From Strongylocentrotus purpuratus (taxonomy: Eukaryota; Echinodermata; Echinoidea; Camarodonta; Strongylocentrotidae), in the NCBI RefSeq assembly GCF_000002235.5, contig NW_022145601.1, positions 2,058,016-2,122,015 on the forward strand: a stretch of DNA of 64,000 nt, in the 5' to 3' direction. A program made the translations under genes and the position numbers. The notes beneath the pieces are model-generated. The model saw nothing but the letters and a program-made list of their open reading frames with translations. It did not search any database and was not told the DNA's origin. Shown here piece by piece: positions 47,945-58,450 of this stretch (its first letter is position 1; every line of letters begins with the position of its first letter).

Positions 47945-47985
47945 TACCAATGACGTCATGTCAGTGGCCAATTGCGCATGCGTAG
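47945..47985. promoter_or_regulatory. CCAAT/CRE/NRF1 cluster, promoter-like
   Basis: Within 40 bp there are CCAAT (47,947), TGACGTCA (47,951-47,958), a second CCAAT (47,968) and TGCGCATGCGT (from 47,973), an NRF1-type site. No TATA box. The cluster is what CpG-type housekeeping promoters show, but no downstream exon is evident. Confidence 0.35.
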
Positions 47986-48026
47986 AGTAGCCATTTCTGT
48001 AGCGGCAAAGAACCTACATGATAGTA

Positions 48027-48060
48027 CATCGTTTCTTGATCATATGATCAAGAAACGATG
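48027..48060. repeat. Perfect 34-bp palindrome
   Basis: Every base from 48,027 (CATCGTTTCTTGATCAT) is mirrored to 48,060 (ATGATCAAGAAACGATG) with no loop. It precedes the right copy of the direct repeat. Confidence 0.95.
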
Positions 48061-48068
48061 CGTCAGAT

Positions 48069-48190
48069 TCTGGTGGATGCTGACCCGTTTACCGAATATA
48101 TCTCAATACCGTCACGTTTTTTGGACAGTTTAATAATATGACTTTCCCTGTATGCAGTTCCTATTTCGGCTTTTTGATAAAAAAGAATGA
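48069..48190. repeat. Right copy of a 10-kb-spaced direct repeat
   Basis: It shares GGTGGAT-CTGACCCGTTTACC and later CGGCTTTTTGAT with 38,161-38,285 in the same orientation, with moderate divergence. It is followed by a 17-bp inverted pair (TTTGATATGAAAATC and GATTTTCATATCAAA) near 48,252-48,308. Confidence 0.6.
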
Positions 48191-48449
48191 AATTTTGCAG
48201 TTAAACTACACGTGAATTACGTAAAATCTTTGGTGTCCGGTCAAATTAAAATTTGATATGAAAATCATTATGAGTAAAACATTTGTTTGGATTTTCATAT
48301 CAAATGTTCATTTAATCTAACTACTCTAAAAAAATTAAGGCATTTAGAGTTCTTTTAAGCCAGATATTACGATCTAAAATTAGGCTTTCCATTGTGCTTT
48401 TGTAAGGTCAAGAGGAGGTCACGCTCTTTCACGCTCTGTGCCTCCTCGA

Positions 48450-49110
48450 TAAACTAGAGCGCTTTATGCGGACCTGCGGACTGACAGTGCCCTGTCGATT
48501 TGCCGACGGTCGCCGGTCGATTTAGGTCAAATCTGGGCGAAATCGCGGAGCCTTTCCGCGCGGTGTCCCGGCAGTGACCGACCGGTGACCCACCGATTCC
48601 CGAGCAGTCTCCCACCGGCCGCCGGCTGATTTTAAAGATATTGCACGGCGGCCGGCCAGTGGTCGGCGGTGCTCCTAAATACGCTCGATGCCCGGCCGTT
48701 CGCCGCCCAGGCACCGAACTAATCGAGCGTTCGCCGCCGAGCGATTTAGGTCAAAAATCGAAGCCGCTAGGTCAAAGCCTGCCGGCCGATTTTGGAGTCG
48801 CCGCCCAGTGACAAAGACTGATCTCTCAGCGGCGACCGGGCGGCGACTGCTCGACAGCCTTTGACCTAGCGGCTTCGATTTTTGACCTAAATTGCTCGAT
48901 GGTGAACGCTCGATTAGGTCGGCGCCCGGGCGGCGACCGCCCGGCCACCGAGCGTAGACTGGACGGCGAGTGAAAGTGAGCAGGCGCCTCCCGCATTTTA
49001 ACTCGACCAAGCGATGCCTTAAAAACAAGCGGTGCCTGGACGGCCGCCGCTCAGTGGCCGGGCAAAATTGGCTAAAAACTCGCCGCTCGGCCGCCGAGCA
49101 GGCTACTTTT
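48450..49110. repeat. GC-rich foldback repeat
   Basis: The GC-rich block is built of GCCGGCCGAT, GGCGACCG and GATTTAGGTCAAA words. Around 48,717-48,795 and 48,850-48,920 lie near-perfect inverted arms of about 65 bp (for example ATTTAGGTCAAAAATCGAAG and CTTCGATTTTTGACCTAAAT). Open frames on the minus strand show only low-complexity R/P/G-rich translation. It differs sharply from the AT-rich surroundings and is probably a dispersed foldback element. Confidence 0.6.
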
Positions 49111-49257
49111 GGGTAATGTGACCATACCATTAGCTACATCGTTCGATAATAATGTGCAAAAAGCTGATCGACGATTACTACTGCGGTATAAATAGTCCGG
49201 GAGAACATCAATGAGCATCAATTATTCCCATGCTATTAACGAAGGATATTATTTTTT

Positions 49258-49352
49258 GTACCTCTGACATTTATACCTCTGACATTTTTACCTCTGACAG
49301 TTATACCTCTGACATTTATACCTCTGACATCTTTACTCCTGACATTTTTACC
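49258..49352 (+). repeat. 15-bp minisatellite before the TM exon
   Basis: About six copies of a 15-bp unit TACCTCTGACATTTA lie in the intron about 200 bp upstream of the transmembrane exon. Confidence 0.85.
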
Positions 49353-49553
49353 TGGCACCGGGACCGGTCTGTTCACATGCCATTAGTCATTATGATCATA
49401 TTCTAGTACCTGACTTATTTACCATGTATCTATCAACTGATGCTACCTTGGTATTTCGATTCTAGTATATGATTTATTTCCTTGTTATCTTTTAACTCTG
49501 ATGCTTCATTGGTGATTCTAACTTCTCTCATTTCTCTTCACTAATACCTATAG

Positions 49554-49701
49554 GTCCCACACCATCCTTTTCACCTACTACCTCTTCTCCACCAAAATCA
49601 ACTTCAAGCTCCATAGCAACTGTCGTAGGAAGCGCTGTTGGTGCTATTGTTGTGATTGTTATCGTTATAGTTCTCATCATCATCTTTTACAAGCGAAGAA
49701 G
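49554..49701 (+). CDS. Receptor exon: stalk and transmembrane helix
   Basis: The acceptor is ACCTATAG and the donor AAG|GTTAGA. The exon encodes a P/S/T-rich stalk (PTPSFSPTTSSPPKSTSSS), then a helix of Val/Ile/Ala/Gly (VVGSAVGAIVVIVIVIVLII) and a basic stop-transfer YKRRR. It enters in phase 1 and leaves in phase 2. This makes the protein a type I membrane protein. Confidence 0.8.
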
Positions 49702-50158
49702 GTTAGAGATATACCTTGTACTTAACTTGTCCCTCTTATTAGTCCATTCTCATCGAACTTCTTCACACAAGATGCTAAAACCGTATGGTCATGGAAATAC
49801 AAGCTGAATAATAAGCATAATTATAATTAACATTTATAATGCGCTATGTCTCTCAAAAATGACACTCATGGCTCAGTTGTGTGAAAATTACACAATTATG
49901 AATGTTTTTTTGTTTTAATCTGTAAAATTATTTAATTACTTTCTTCTTCGTTTATAAATGCTATTCAATGTAAATATTCTAAAGCATAACACTTTCTAAA
50001 TGTTATGGCAACCCGCTTGAAAGACTTATTATGTTAACGACATGTACTTTAAAAGTACCATACCGATTTCCACATGTCATGTAGTTGGACTTTATTTTTA
50101 TTGTTTTATCTATTTAATCGATGCAATTTATCTATGCTTTCCTAATAATAACTTTCAG

Positions 50159-50351
50159 CAATGAATCAGCCACTACTAAGTCTAAAGGGAAGGAGTCCGA
50201 TTCGTCTCCGCAGTATGAGAACCCTGTATTTGATCAATCACAGACAGACGTCAATACCTACCAAGATCTTAAGAAACCTGATCAAGAGGCTAACTACGAA
50301 GAATTGAATGACGCCATACAGAGTGATTATGTCAACGTGCAAGGCATTTAA
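50159..50351 (+). CDS. Receptor terminal exon: tyrosine-rich cytoplasmic tail
   Basis: The acceptor is CTTTCAG and the frame ends at TAA (50,349-50,351). The tail carries four tyrosines in signalling-like contexts: QYENPVF, TYQDL, NYEEL and DYVNV. YQDL and YEEL are separated by eight residues, as in the ITAM consensus YxxL/I-x6-8-YxxL/I. YVNV fits the Grb2 SH2 ligand pYxN. ITAM tyrosines, once phosphorylated by Src-family kinases, recruit Syk-type kinases; whether this tail is used this way is inference. The first codon (Ser) is split with the previous exon. Confidence 0.8.
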
Positions 50352-51928
50352 ACAGTTCTATGATAAAACATTAAATACATTATTAAAAGTACTATGTCCC
50401 ATTTGCAGGCCACAAAAATGAAAGGTTCAATTCCAATGGCATTTAAAAGATAATACTAATTTAGAACTTCCCTCGAAAAAAGGGCTTTTAAAGGTTTTTT
50501 GTGGGATAATAGCGACCGTTAGTTGTCGAATCGAATTTAGCGATCGCGGCCGTTCAATCAAATAGTCTGAGTTTGAGACCCCTTGTAATAAATGCTCGGA
50601 CTTTTTGTGTGGCGCAAAGATTCAATTACTTTACTCTTTGATCGTTACAAGATTTGGTTATTGATGTAGACAAATGCTCATGTACCCTTTACAGCTCATT
50701 TTATGTATGTAATTACCAAAGGAAAACAAATTTAGTCAGTCACTCAATAGTGTCTGACAGTGAAGTCTAGAGGGTAAATTGGTTCCTTACATAATATTAA
50801 TACTAGGAGTCTCACTGCTAACGTTTAACTGTCACACATAGGACATACGTGACATATTCATAATTCCTGCAAAGTTCGACAAAATTCGATGTTGGCAGAA
50901 AAGGGACACACTACATTTAATGTGCTGATTAAGAATAAAATACATCAGGAGAGGAAAGATCCAAGTCCATCACAAAGTTTGTAATAATTTTCAGTCTCAA
51001 ATTATTACGTAAATGTGTCCACTTCAAGGATAAAATATGTACATATATCAATACTTAAACGAGAAAAAGTAATTTTGCAAAAATGCATGTAGTTATTATA
51101 CGAAATACAGTAACTGTAACTGTTATAAAGAGTAGTGCTTTTCAAAATAAAAGTAACGGATGAGGGTGCTTTACTACTAGTTTGAAAAAGCAATACCTTC
51201 AATTAATATTATGTCCTGTATTTTAATGTATGTAATCATGATAATCATATACCGGTATTGTTTTATGTATCCTTTCCTCTTTGAACGTGATATACCTATT
51301 TATATACCATATTTTGTTTGTATTTGTTTGTATGCTTTTTAATATTTGGTTCACATAATGTATATTTTGTTCACTTCATTAACATGTATAATTCGGTTGT
51401 GAAATAGCTTTTGTTATTCCTAAACCAATATATAACATTCATATCATATCACAGTGAAGAAATATTTTAGTAATATGATTGCATGAATAATTGAGTCTCG
51501 AGATAATCCTAGAAGAATCATTCAGAACAAAATGTATGGTTACCTGGCGGTGTGGGTTTACAAAACAGACATTTTCAGTACCATGAATATAAGGAAATAT
51601 AATTCCGGTGTTGTATTTCATTTTAATCACACCTACTTGAAAGACTACACCAATGGCAACTCATGATCATTAGTAAATTAATAACTAGTTTACTTAAATT
51701 ACTCGTGAATCGCTTGAATTCAAAGTTGACGTATAAAGCTGATCAGAGAAGACGTCATTATTTATTGATTCGTAAACCACAAGAGACGATATAGAGTAAT
51801 GGTAATTATCCTTGATTAGAAACGGTTCTTGAATCTTGTGAATCCTTGCATAAACCCTTGATACATATGAAGTATTTACTAAAGATGAGGATTGAAGAGG
51901 ATGAGTAAGGTTATTCAGGCCAGCGAAT
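50352..51928 (+). other. 3' UTR and downstream intergenic DNA
   Basis: Candidate poly(A) signals AATAAA occur at 50,587-50,592 and 50,934-50,939. Otherwise AT-rich, with no frame or RNA I can support. Confidence 0.4.
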
Positions 51929-51929
51929 A

Positions 51930-52044
51930 TGGCGGGCTAAACAGGCCAATATTCGTACAACTATACGACCATACATCTATCCGATGGCTGGAGAGACATA
52001 TAGTCGTATATAGGTGTACATATATTGGCCTGTTTAGCCCGCCA
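51930..52044. mobile_element. Short palindromic MITE, TA target site
   Basis: Flanked by TA on both sides. Perfect arms of more than 20 bp begin TGGCGGGCTAAACAGGCCAA, then continue imperfectly to a short loop. It has no coding capacity. Confidence 0.75.
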
Positions 52045-52559
52045 TAAGCGCATACATGATTACAGCTAGGTTTGGATAATATTGCAGTTTAAGATTAGTT
52101 AAAACAAAATTATAAACAAATTAGGTCCCGATAAAAATCTAGCTGCTGGGGTATATATGGGCACCGCCTCGATCGTATGGCGAAAAGGGGAAAATTAAAG
52201 ACAACAAAGAGAAAGGGAAAAAGGCACACTTTATAAAGCTGATAAGACCCCTCCTACCGCATATTCGGTGGCTTTGTTAATTCACACTCCATTTATTGGG
52301 TACAATTGAACCCCCCCCCCCCCCCCCATACTAGTGCCTCTTCAATGCATGGAGCCACATGACACCAATGGTTTCATTATGGTTGTATTTGTTACATATG
52401 TCATAGAAAAAAATAATTCATAGGGTTTATTTTATCCCTTAGTTCTGTGGTTGACCCCCCCCCCCCCCTTTTTCACAACTGTTTAGCCATTTTCGCGAAA
52501 AAAATCCAAGAAGTGCTCTGGTGAAAGAGTCTAAGTCGTCAGCGCACTATTATGTGCAA
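52045..52559. other. Spacer with poly-C tracts
   Basis: C runs occur near 52,311-52,327 and 52,456-52,468. No gene seen. Confidence 0.5.
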
Positions 52560-53065
52560 GCACGTACACCCAGGGAAAGGAAAATGATAGAAAGGGGAAA
52601 ACAAGGATGGTGGAGAGGATATGGAGAAGGAAAAACAAGGAAATACATAAAGAAAGAGAAGAGAATAGGCCAGAAGGAAGAACATACAAATACATAATTG
52701 AAGAGCTATAAGAGGATCATAGATCTAGACTAAGGAAAAACAGGGACATAACTGAGAAGGAGAAAGAAAATCTATCAAATTAAAACATGTCAAGAAATAG
52801 ATAAAGAAGGAGAAAAGGATAGATTTAAGGAGAAACAAAAGAAATACATAAAACAAAAGAGAAGAGGTTAGAATGAAGGGGGAAAAAAGAATAACATAAC
52901 ATAGGAGAACTGCAGGGGGGTAGATTGTGAAAAAACAAAGAAATATATACAACGAAGGAGAAAAAGGATAGATTGAAGAAAAAAAAAAAGAATTACATGA
53001 CAAAAGAGAAGAGGATAGATTGAGAACACATAAATAAATGAAACAGAAGAGAGGATAGATTTAAC
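52560..53065. repeat. Purine-rich degenerate tandem repeat
   Basis: The words AAAGAGAAGAGGATAGATTG and GAAATACATAAA recur roughly every 60 bp with much variation. Long open frames on the minus strand (S/F/L/P-rich) come from this composition. Confidence 0.6.
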
Positions 53066-53204
53066 CCGAAACAAATAACGAGTATGTCATGTGCAGCTCC
53101 AGCAATGCAACACTGCTAAGAGTAATGTTAGACTCTGTCTCTAGTCGTTTGCACTGTATATTTTACTTAAGTGGCTAAACAGTTGTGTAAAAAAAAATAT
53201 GCGC

Positions 53205-53330
53205 GGCCGGGCGTCCTAGTTTTAGGAACAAGCCATCTTCGGCTGGTAGCAGATAAGTAGTGGGAGGTCACATTGTGTTGGTGTGCAGGAGACCAAAATG
53301 AAATAGACCAGATTCTGGACTACAAAGATT
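53205..53330. repeat. Dispersed repeat, copy 1
   Basis: It matches 61,138-61,255 over about 120 bp (shared CCGGGCGTCCTA, ATCTTCGGCTGG/ATCATCGGCTGG, CCAGATTCTGGACTA). No coding sense. Confidence 0.6.
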
Positions 53331-53569
53331 CGCGATGTCACGATTCGTGATGTCCCTTCCGGGCCACCATAAAATACAACAGAAGAGGAGACTCTCTATG
53401 ATAACTGTTAGGTAATGGACTTACTACTAACATTTTGTGTAATTATTTTACCTTTCAAAAATATGTTATTCATACGGTATGTCCTGGTCTCAGATTAATA
53501 CATTTATATTGTACTGGTCACTTTTTAGGGTGCAATGTTGGATTCACAGAAACATTTTTCCAATGGTAT

Positions 53570-53760
53570 TTTTTTTATTTATTCATTTATTCAGATATAT
53601 GTAATCGGGATTAAAGATCACTGACAAATTTAAATCTTGGTCCTCGCATTGAGAAATGACAAAATAAACATGATTGAAAAAACTTATGCAATCAAAACAA
53701 TCATGGAAATAATAAAAACAGAGACGAAAATGAAGGGAAAAAAAGTTTGATGACAATTAC
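53570..53760 (-). repeat. Possible LINE 3' tail
   Basis: On the minus strand the segment ends CTGAATAAATGAATAAATAAAA, a short tandem A-rich tail of the style seen in L2/CR1 3' ends. No coding part is attached. Confidence 0.3.
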
Positions 53761-54747
53761 GTAGGTACAGATCAGTTTGAGTACCAGCAAAGGCATACGT
53801 CAATAATGACGTCAATAATGTATTCATATTAATACATTCTTTTTTAGGCCAGCTTCATTTGTTTCCCCTTCTTCCAAATTTTTAATATTCTAGATTGAAA
53901 AAAGGTCGTATTTCATTTAGATATTTGGGTCTGCATGTGAATGGATCTGAAATAACATGTGATTAGTGTTAGGCAAAGTACTCAAAGTAGGTGCATCTAG
54001 CATATATTATTTTAAACAAATGTGTATAACCTATCTAGAATTCAATAAAACGCAAAACTAATCGATTCTAATCAATTCTGTTGCTAATTATCAACTTTTT
54101 ATTCGTTGTCGTAATAAGTTTACTTGTAAGTTTTTAGTTACTGCTCACTCTAAGAAAAAAGGGTGCAAAAAAGGGTGCAAAATAAGAGTTTGCACCCTTT
54201 ACATAAAAATGAACCCTATTGAAGGAAAAGGGGTTCAAAAAAGGGTGCATAAGATTTTGCACCCTTCCCACAAAAATGAACCCTATCGACCAAACAAAGG
54301 GTGCAAAATAAAAGTTTGCATATTGCATGCATATTCATGATTACTTTCCACGTGTTCACATAAAAATACATTTATCATGATCTGTTAAGCAAATTATAAC
54401 AATGCACATCTATTTGGTGATTTGTATTTTCCTTTGGCAATCATTAACCAATAGATTATTTTGTCTGATCATGTTACAATTACATATACGTTTTAGCAAT
54501 ATAGATATATTGATTATATGATTACTAACCAAGAAACATCATGCATGTTTAATATGTATTGGTGTACGAGCAAATTTTACCATTATTCCTCGATGATGAG
54601 TGCAGGATTGCACCTTTTAAAGGGCGCAGGATTGAACCCCTAAAGGTGCTGCTATTGCATCGGTTTGTACCCCTAATGGAGCAGGATAGAACCATTAAGG
54701 GTACTAACCTGTCTCCTCAAAGGTGCAATCTGGCAACCTCTTAAAGT

Positions 54748-57700
54748 ATTCAAGTATTCAATTTTCAAGTATTCAATTTTATTTCACATCTCTTTAAAAA
54801 AAACACATTAAAAGATATACAAACAAATCATTATTTAAAACAATATAAATACATACAAAAAACATTCATTTACATTGTACTGATGAAATAAGGATGAAGG
54901 GTGGAGGATGTGAGGGATCAACAAAGGCCATTGGCCTGTCCAGGTTGATCCCCTATATTTCCACCCTTCAAGAGAAATACATTATACAAAATATAAAAAA
55001 TAAAAACAATCAAACAAACAGATAATATAACATAGCACAATCACATAAAAAACACAACATAATTATTTACATAAATCACATAAAAGGCAATTAGATCAAA
55101 TAAAACTACTCACAATTAAGAAGATAACATTTATATTTTTTCCTGAATGTAAAAACAGTGGATATTTCTTTTAATACGTTTGGCAACTCATTCCAAAGCT
55201 GTGGGCCTTTAAAACTTACTGTAGTTCTTGAAAAGTTAAAAATATAAAAAGGTACATACATTTTATTGGAATTTCTTGTTTTATATTTATTGATGTTGCA
55301 ATTATATTCGAAATAGTCATGAAAGTTATTGGGCAATAGTTGTTTAGAGTAAGAAAACATAAACGCTGCTAGTTGTAATTTATTTACATCAAATATATTC
55401 AATATTTTTAACTTTTTAAATAATTGTTGGGTATGTGCTAAATAGTTTGATTTGGTAATTGCTCGTATTGCACGTTTCTGTAGTAAAAACAATTTTTGTG
55501 ATAAATAAAATGAGCAACCGCCCCATACAATATTAGAATACATAAAATGTGATAGAATCATACAGTTATACAAATTTGTTAAAATCTTCAGTGGTAAAAT
55601 GTGTTTTAAAATATTAAAGACTCCAATGGATTTAGATATTTTTAAAGCAATGTAATTAACATGTTCCTTCCAGTTCAAGTTTTCGTCAATGATTACTCCA
55701 AGAAATTTAGTACTGGTTTCTCTCTTTATACTTAGATCATTAAGTTCAATATTTATTACATTATCTTGTATTCTACAATTCCTACTCTTAAATATCATAT
55801 AACATGTTTTATCGCGATTAATGTAGAGTTTATTGGCTGTAAACCAAGTTTGTATGCTTTTCATTTCTGAATTAAATAGATTATTTAATGCAACTGGATC
55901 TTTACCTGATAAAAATAAACTTGTGTCATCTGCAAATAAAATTACTGATAAAATATTGCTAACATATTGCAGATCATTAATATAAAGTAAAAATAAAAGG
56001 GGGCCGAGATTAGATCCCTGAGGTACACCTACTGAAATACTTTTATATTCTGAATTAAAATTATCAACGCTTACATATTGCTTCCTATTGCACAAATAAC
56101 TTTCAAACCACTGTATTGCATTTCCCCTTATTCCATAATATTTCAGTTTTTTAAGTAAAATTGAATGGTCAATACAGTCAAACGCCTTTGACAGGTCTAA
56201 AAAGAGAGATATAACTATGTGTTTCTTTTCGAAGGCTTTGGCAATTTTATCTGTTAATTCAATCAATGCATGGGTAGTACTATATCCCTTTCTAAAGCCA
56301 AATTGTTTATTGTGCAAAATATTGTGTTTTTCAATAAAAGATATTAATTTATCATAAACAATTTTTTCTAAAATTTTACTAAAAGTTGATAAAATAGAGA
56401 TTGGTCTATAATTATTCAACATATTTTTACTGCCATTCTTATAAATTGGTATAACTTTAGCTATTTTTAATGCATTAGGAAATATGCCTTTTTCAAGAGA
56501 AGAATTAAATATATTGCACAAAGGAGACACAATTGCATTAATAGAACATTTAACAATTTTAGCACTAATTTCATCGTAACCAGGACATTTACTTACATCA
56601 AAACTCGATATAATATTAATTATAGTAGATTTTGTGATTGGGCTAAAAAATAAAGACTCACAAACAGATCCCTGTAAAAAGCTATTAAATGATGTAGTTA
56701 CTGCACTATCCAACTTATCATGAATTTTCTGTCCAACTGTACTAAAGTAATCATTGAATAAATTTACAATATGAGATTTATCCTTTATAGATCTACCTTC
56801 AAATTCAATTTCATTAACATCATGCTTACTTTTTCTTTTGTTCAAAACTTCATTTATAACATTCCATGTTTTCTTTGCATTGTTCATTACATCCTTAAAC
56901 TTATTATCATAATATTTACGTTTTGTATCACGTATCAAGTTATTAAATCTATTTCTAAAATTGACATAAGTCGCTCTGCGATATGTCGTAGGATTTTTAA
57001 GATATTTTTTGTATAAAATATATTTATGTTTACTCATTTTCTTAATTTCTATTGTAATCCAAGGTTTAACATTTGCATGTTTCTTTCTTTTCATCTCTAC
57101 CTTTTGGAAACATTCGTTATACAATTTCACATATATTTCAAGAAAACTTTCATACTTCTGATTAACATCATCAAGACGATCTAAAAATTCCCACTTCACA
57201 GACTGTAATTTTGAACAAAATGTATTGATGTGAACATCACTGAAGTCACGTTTTGAGTAAACTATTTGAGGATCATCTGTATCAGGGTGAGATGAAATCA
57301 TGATAAAAGGAGTAAGATGATCACTGACATCTGTTAAAATTATTCCACTCAGCTTAACCTTTTCTGGATTATTACAGAAGAAATTATCCAAAGTAGTCGC
57401 AGAATGTGAGGTTATTCGGGTTGGCTTGATTATTTGTGGTAAGTAAGAAAGTGAAATAAAGTTATCAATGAATTCATTAACATATGAAATAACATCAAGT
57501 TTCAATAGATCAACATTAAAATCACCCATAATGATGCTCTCCTTTTTCTCATTCATAATAACATTCAGCGGTGCTTGTGTATCATTTATAAAAGATTGTA
57601 CTCCTTGGTGTGGTGGTCTATACATAACAAGAACTATATAATTCTGTACTTTATTATATACCTCAATGGAAATACTCTCAACAGCATTAGTAAACACATC

Positions 57701-58450
57701 TAAATCTGGTCTTCTTTTAAATCTTATTTTGTCATGAATAAATACTCCTACGCCTCCCCCTCTTTTTCCTTGTCGAGGATTACTTAGGAAGGAATATTGG
57801 GGAAGAGAAAAATAGCTATCATCATCATCACTCTTAAGCCATGTTTCAGTGACCCCAATTATTGACATAGGTCTGGAAAATGTTTGGACACATTGTAAGA
57901 AATTATCAAAATTGCGCTTTAAACTACGGCAGTTAAAATGAAATAAAGTCACTGTAGAACAAGTATCGAAATTTTTAGTAGATTCATAAAATTCATCAGG
58001 AGTATAAACTTTGTTATCCGGAAGAAGTTCTTCATTAAATGTAGTAGCTAAAGATTTATACTCTCTTGAGCTTCGATTGCAAAGAGAGCAATTATCACAA
58101 GTTGTAGAATTCTGCCTATTACATAAAATACAAGTACACAACATAGTACGTTAAACTATATCCTATCAAAAACAAAAACGGAAAAGTCTGCAATATAATA
58201 GAATGTATCGGTAGTACAAGCGGATATTATGACTAGTACATGGTATTCGCATTATTTCTCATCAGCTGAATATGGTTTCACTACATTGAGTGATATAGTC
58301 TACTGATATGAGCATAAATGTATATTAACTCAGCATTTACCTGTTTACGCTTTACATGACAATATTTTCATATTTTCTTAAGATCAGTCACTGAGTGTAT
58401 TCTTTTCCTTACCGAACCTCCGTTCGTGGCCTTCACTAGAACAGTCACTC
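54748..58450 (-). mobile_element. LINE (CR1/L2/Jockey group), apparently intact ORF2
   Basis: The minus-strand element has a 5' region up to about 58,450, ORF2 at 58,144-55,106, about 350 bp of 3' UTR and a tandem tail of TTGAATACTTGAA type (54,750-54,780), the short repeated 3' end expected of CR1/L2-type LINEs. No separate ORF1 is seen in the 300 bp upstream of ORF2, so the copy is 5' truncated or the element has only one ORF. Confidence 0.75.
55106..58144 (-). CDS. LINE ORF2: endonuclease-reverse transcriptase (1,012 aa)
   Basis: The intact frame opens with a Cys cluster (CTCILCNRQ...CDNCSLCN, residues 3-22). An AP-type endonuclease domain spans about 65-285, with Asn71 (FHFNCRS), Glu100 (ITETW-like VTETWL), Asp208/Asn210 (GDFNVD), Asp253 (TLDNFF) and Asp275/His276 (SDHLTPF). 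The RT domain (about 510-780) includes YRPISILSTFSK, FLDLSKAFDCIDH with Asp650, GVPQGSNLGPLLFLLYIND and LFADDTS with Asp739/Asp740. All catalytic residues of both domains are in place, so the copy may be young and capable of target-primed reverse transcription. Confidence 0.9.
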   Translation of the reverse strand: MLCTCILCNRQNSTTCDNCSLCNRSSREYKSLATTFNEELLPDNKVYTPDEFYESTKNFDTCSTVTLFHFNCRSLKRNFDNFLQCVQTFSRPMSIIGVTETWLKSDDDDSYFSLPQYSFLSNPRQGKRGGGVGVFIHDKIRFKRRPDLDVFTNAVESISIEVYNKVQNYIVLVMYRPPHQGVQSFINDTQAPLNVIMNEKKESIIMGDFNVDLLKLDVISYVNEFIDNFISLSYLPQIIKPTRITSHSATTLDNFFCNNPEKVKLSGIILTDVSDHLTPFIMISSHPDTDDPQIVYSKRDFSDVHINTFCSKLQSVKWEFLDRLDDVNQKYESFLEIYVKLYNECFQKVEMKRKKHANVKPWITIEIKKMSKHKYILYKKYLKNPTTYRRATYVNFRNRFNNLIRDTKRKYYDNKFKDVMNNAKKTWNVINEVLNKRKSKHDVNEIEFEGRSIKDKSHIVNLFNDYFSTVGQKIHDKLDSAVTTSFNSFLQGSVCESLFFSPITKSTIINIISSFDVSKCPGYDEISAKIVKCSINAIVSPLCNIFNSSLEKGIFPNALKIAKVIPIYKNGSKNMLNNYRPISILSTFSKILEKIVYDKLISFIEKHNILHNKQFGFRKGYSTTHALIELTDKIAKAFEKKHIVISLFLDLSKAFDCIDHSILLKKLKYYGIRGNAIQWFESYLCNRKQYVSVDNFNSEYKSISVGVPQGSNLGPLLFLLYINDLQYVSNILSVILFADDTSLFLSGKDPVALNNLFNSEMKSIQTWFTANKLYINRDKTCYMIFKSRNCRIQDNVINIELNDLSIKRETSTKFLGVIIDENLNWKEHVNYIALKISKSIGVFNILKHILPLKILTNLYNCMILSHFMYSNIVWGGCSFYLSQKLFLLQKRAIRAITKSNYLAHTQQLFKKLKILNIFDVNKLQLAAFMFSYSKQLLPNNFHDYFEYNCNINKYKTRNSNKMYVPFYIFNFSRTTVSFKGPQLWNELPNVLKEISTVFTFRKKYKCYLLNCE

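Larger units (their letters stand above)
18778..49553 (+). other. Giant intron (about 30.8 kb) packed with mobile DNA
   Basis: Inferred from the phase match between the mini-exon and the exon at 49,554. It contains the two opposed HINE-like arrays, a broken LINE, MITEs and the SGNH/CXC locus. If the mini-exon is wrong, the intron is even larger (from 17,281). Confidence 0.6.

Noticed and set aside
38161-48190. The 10-kb direct repeats as LTRs
   Set aside because: No TG...CA ends and no retroviral genes between them.
48454-49130. Arg/Pro-rich minus-strand frames
   Set aside because: Composition artefact of the GC-rich foldback block.
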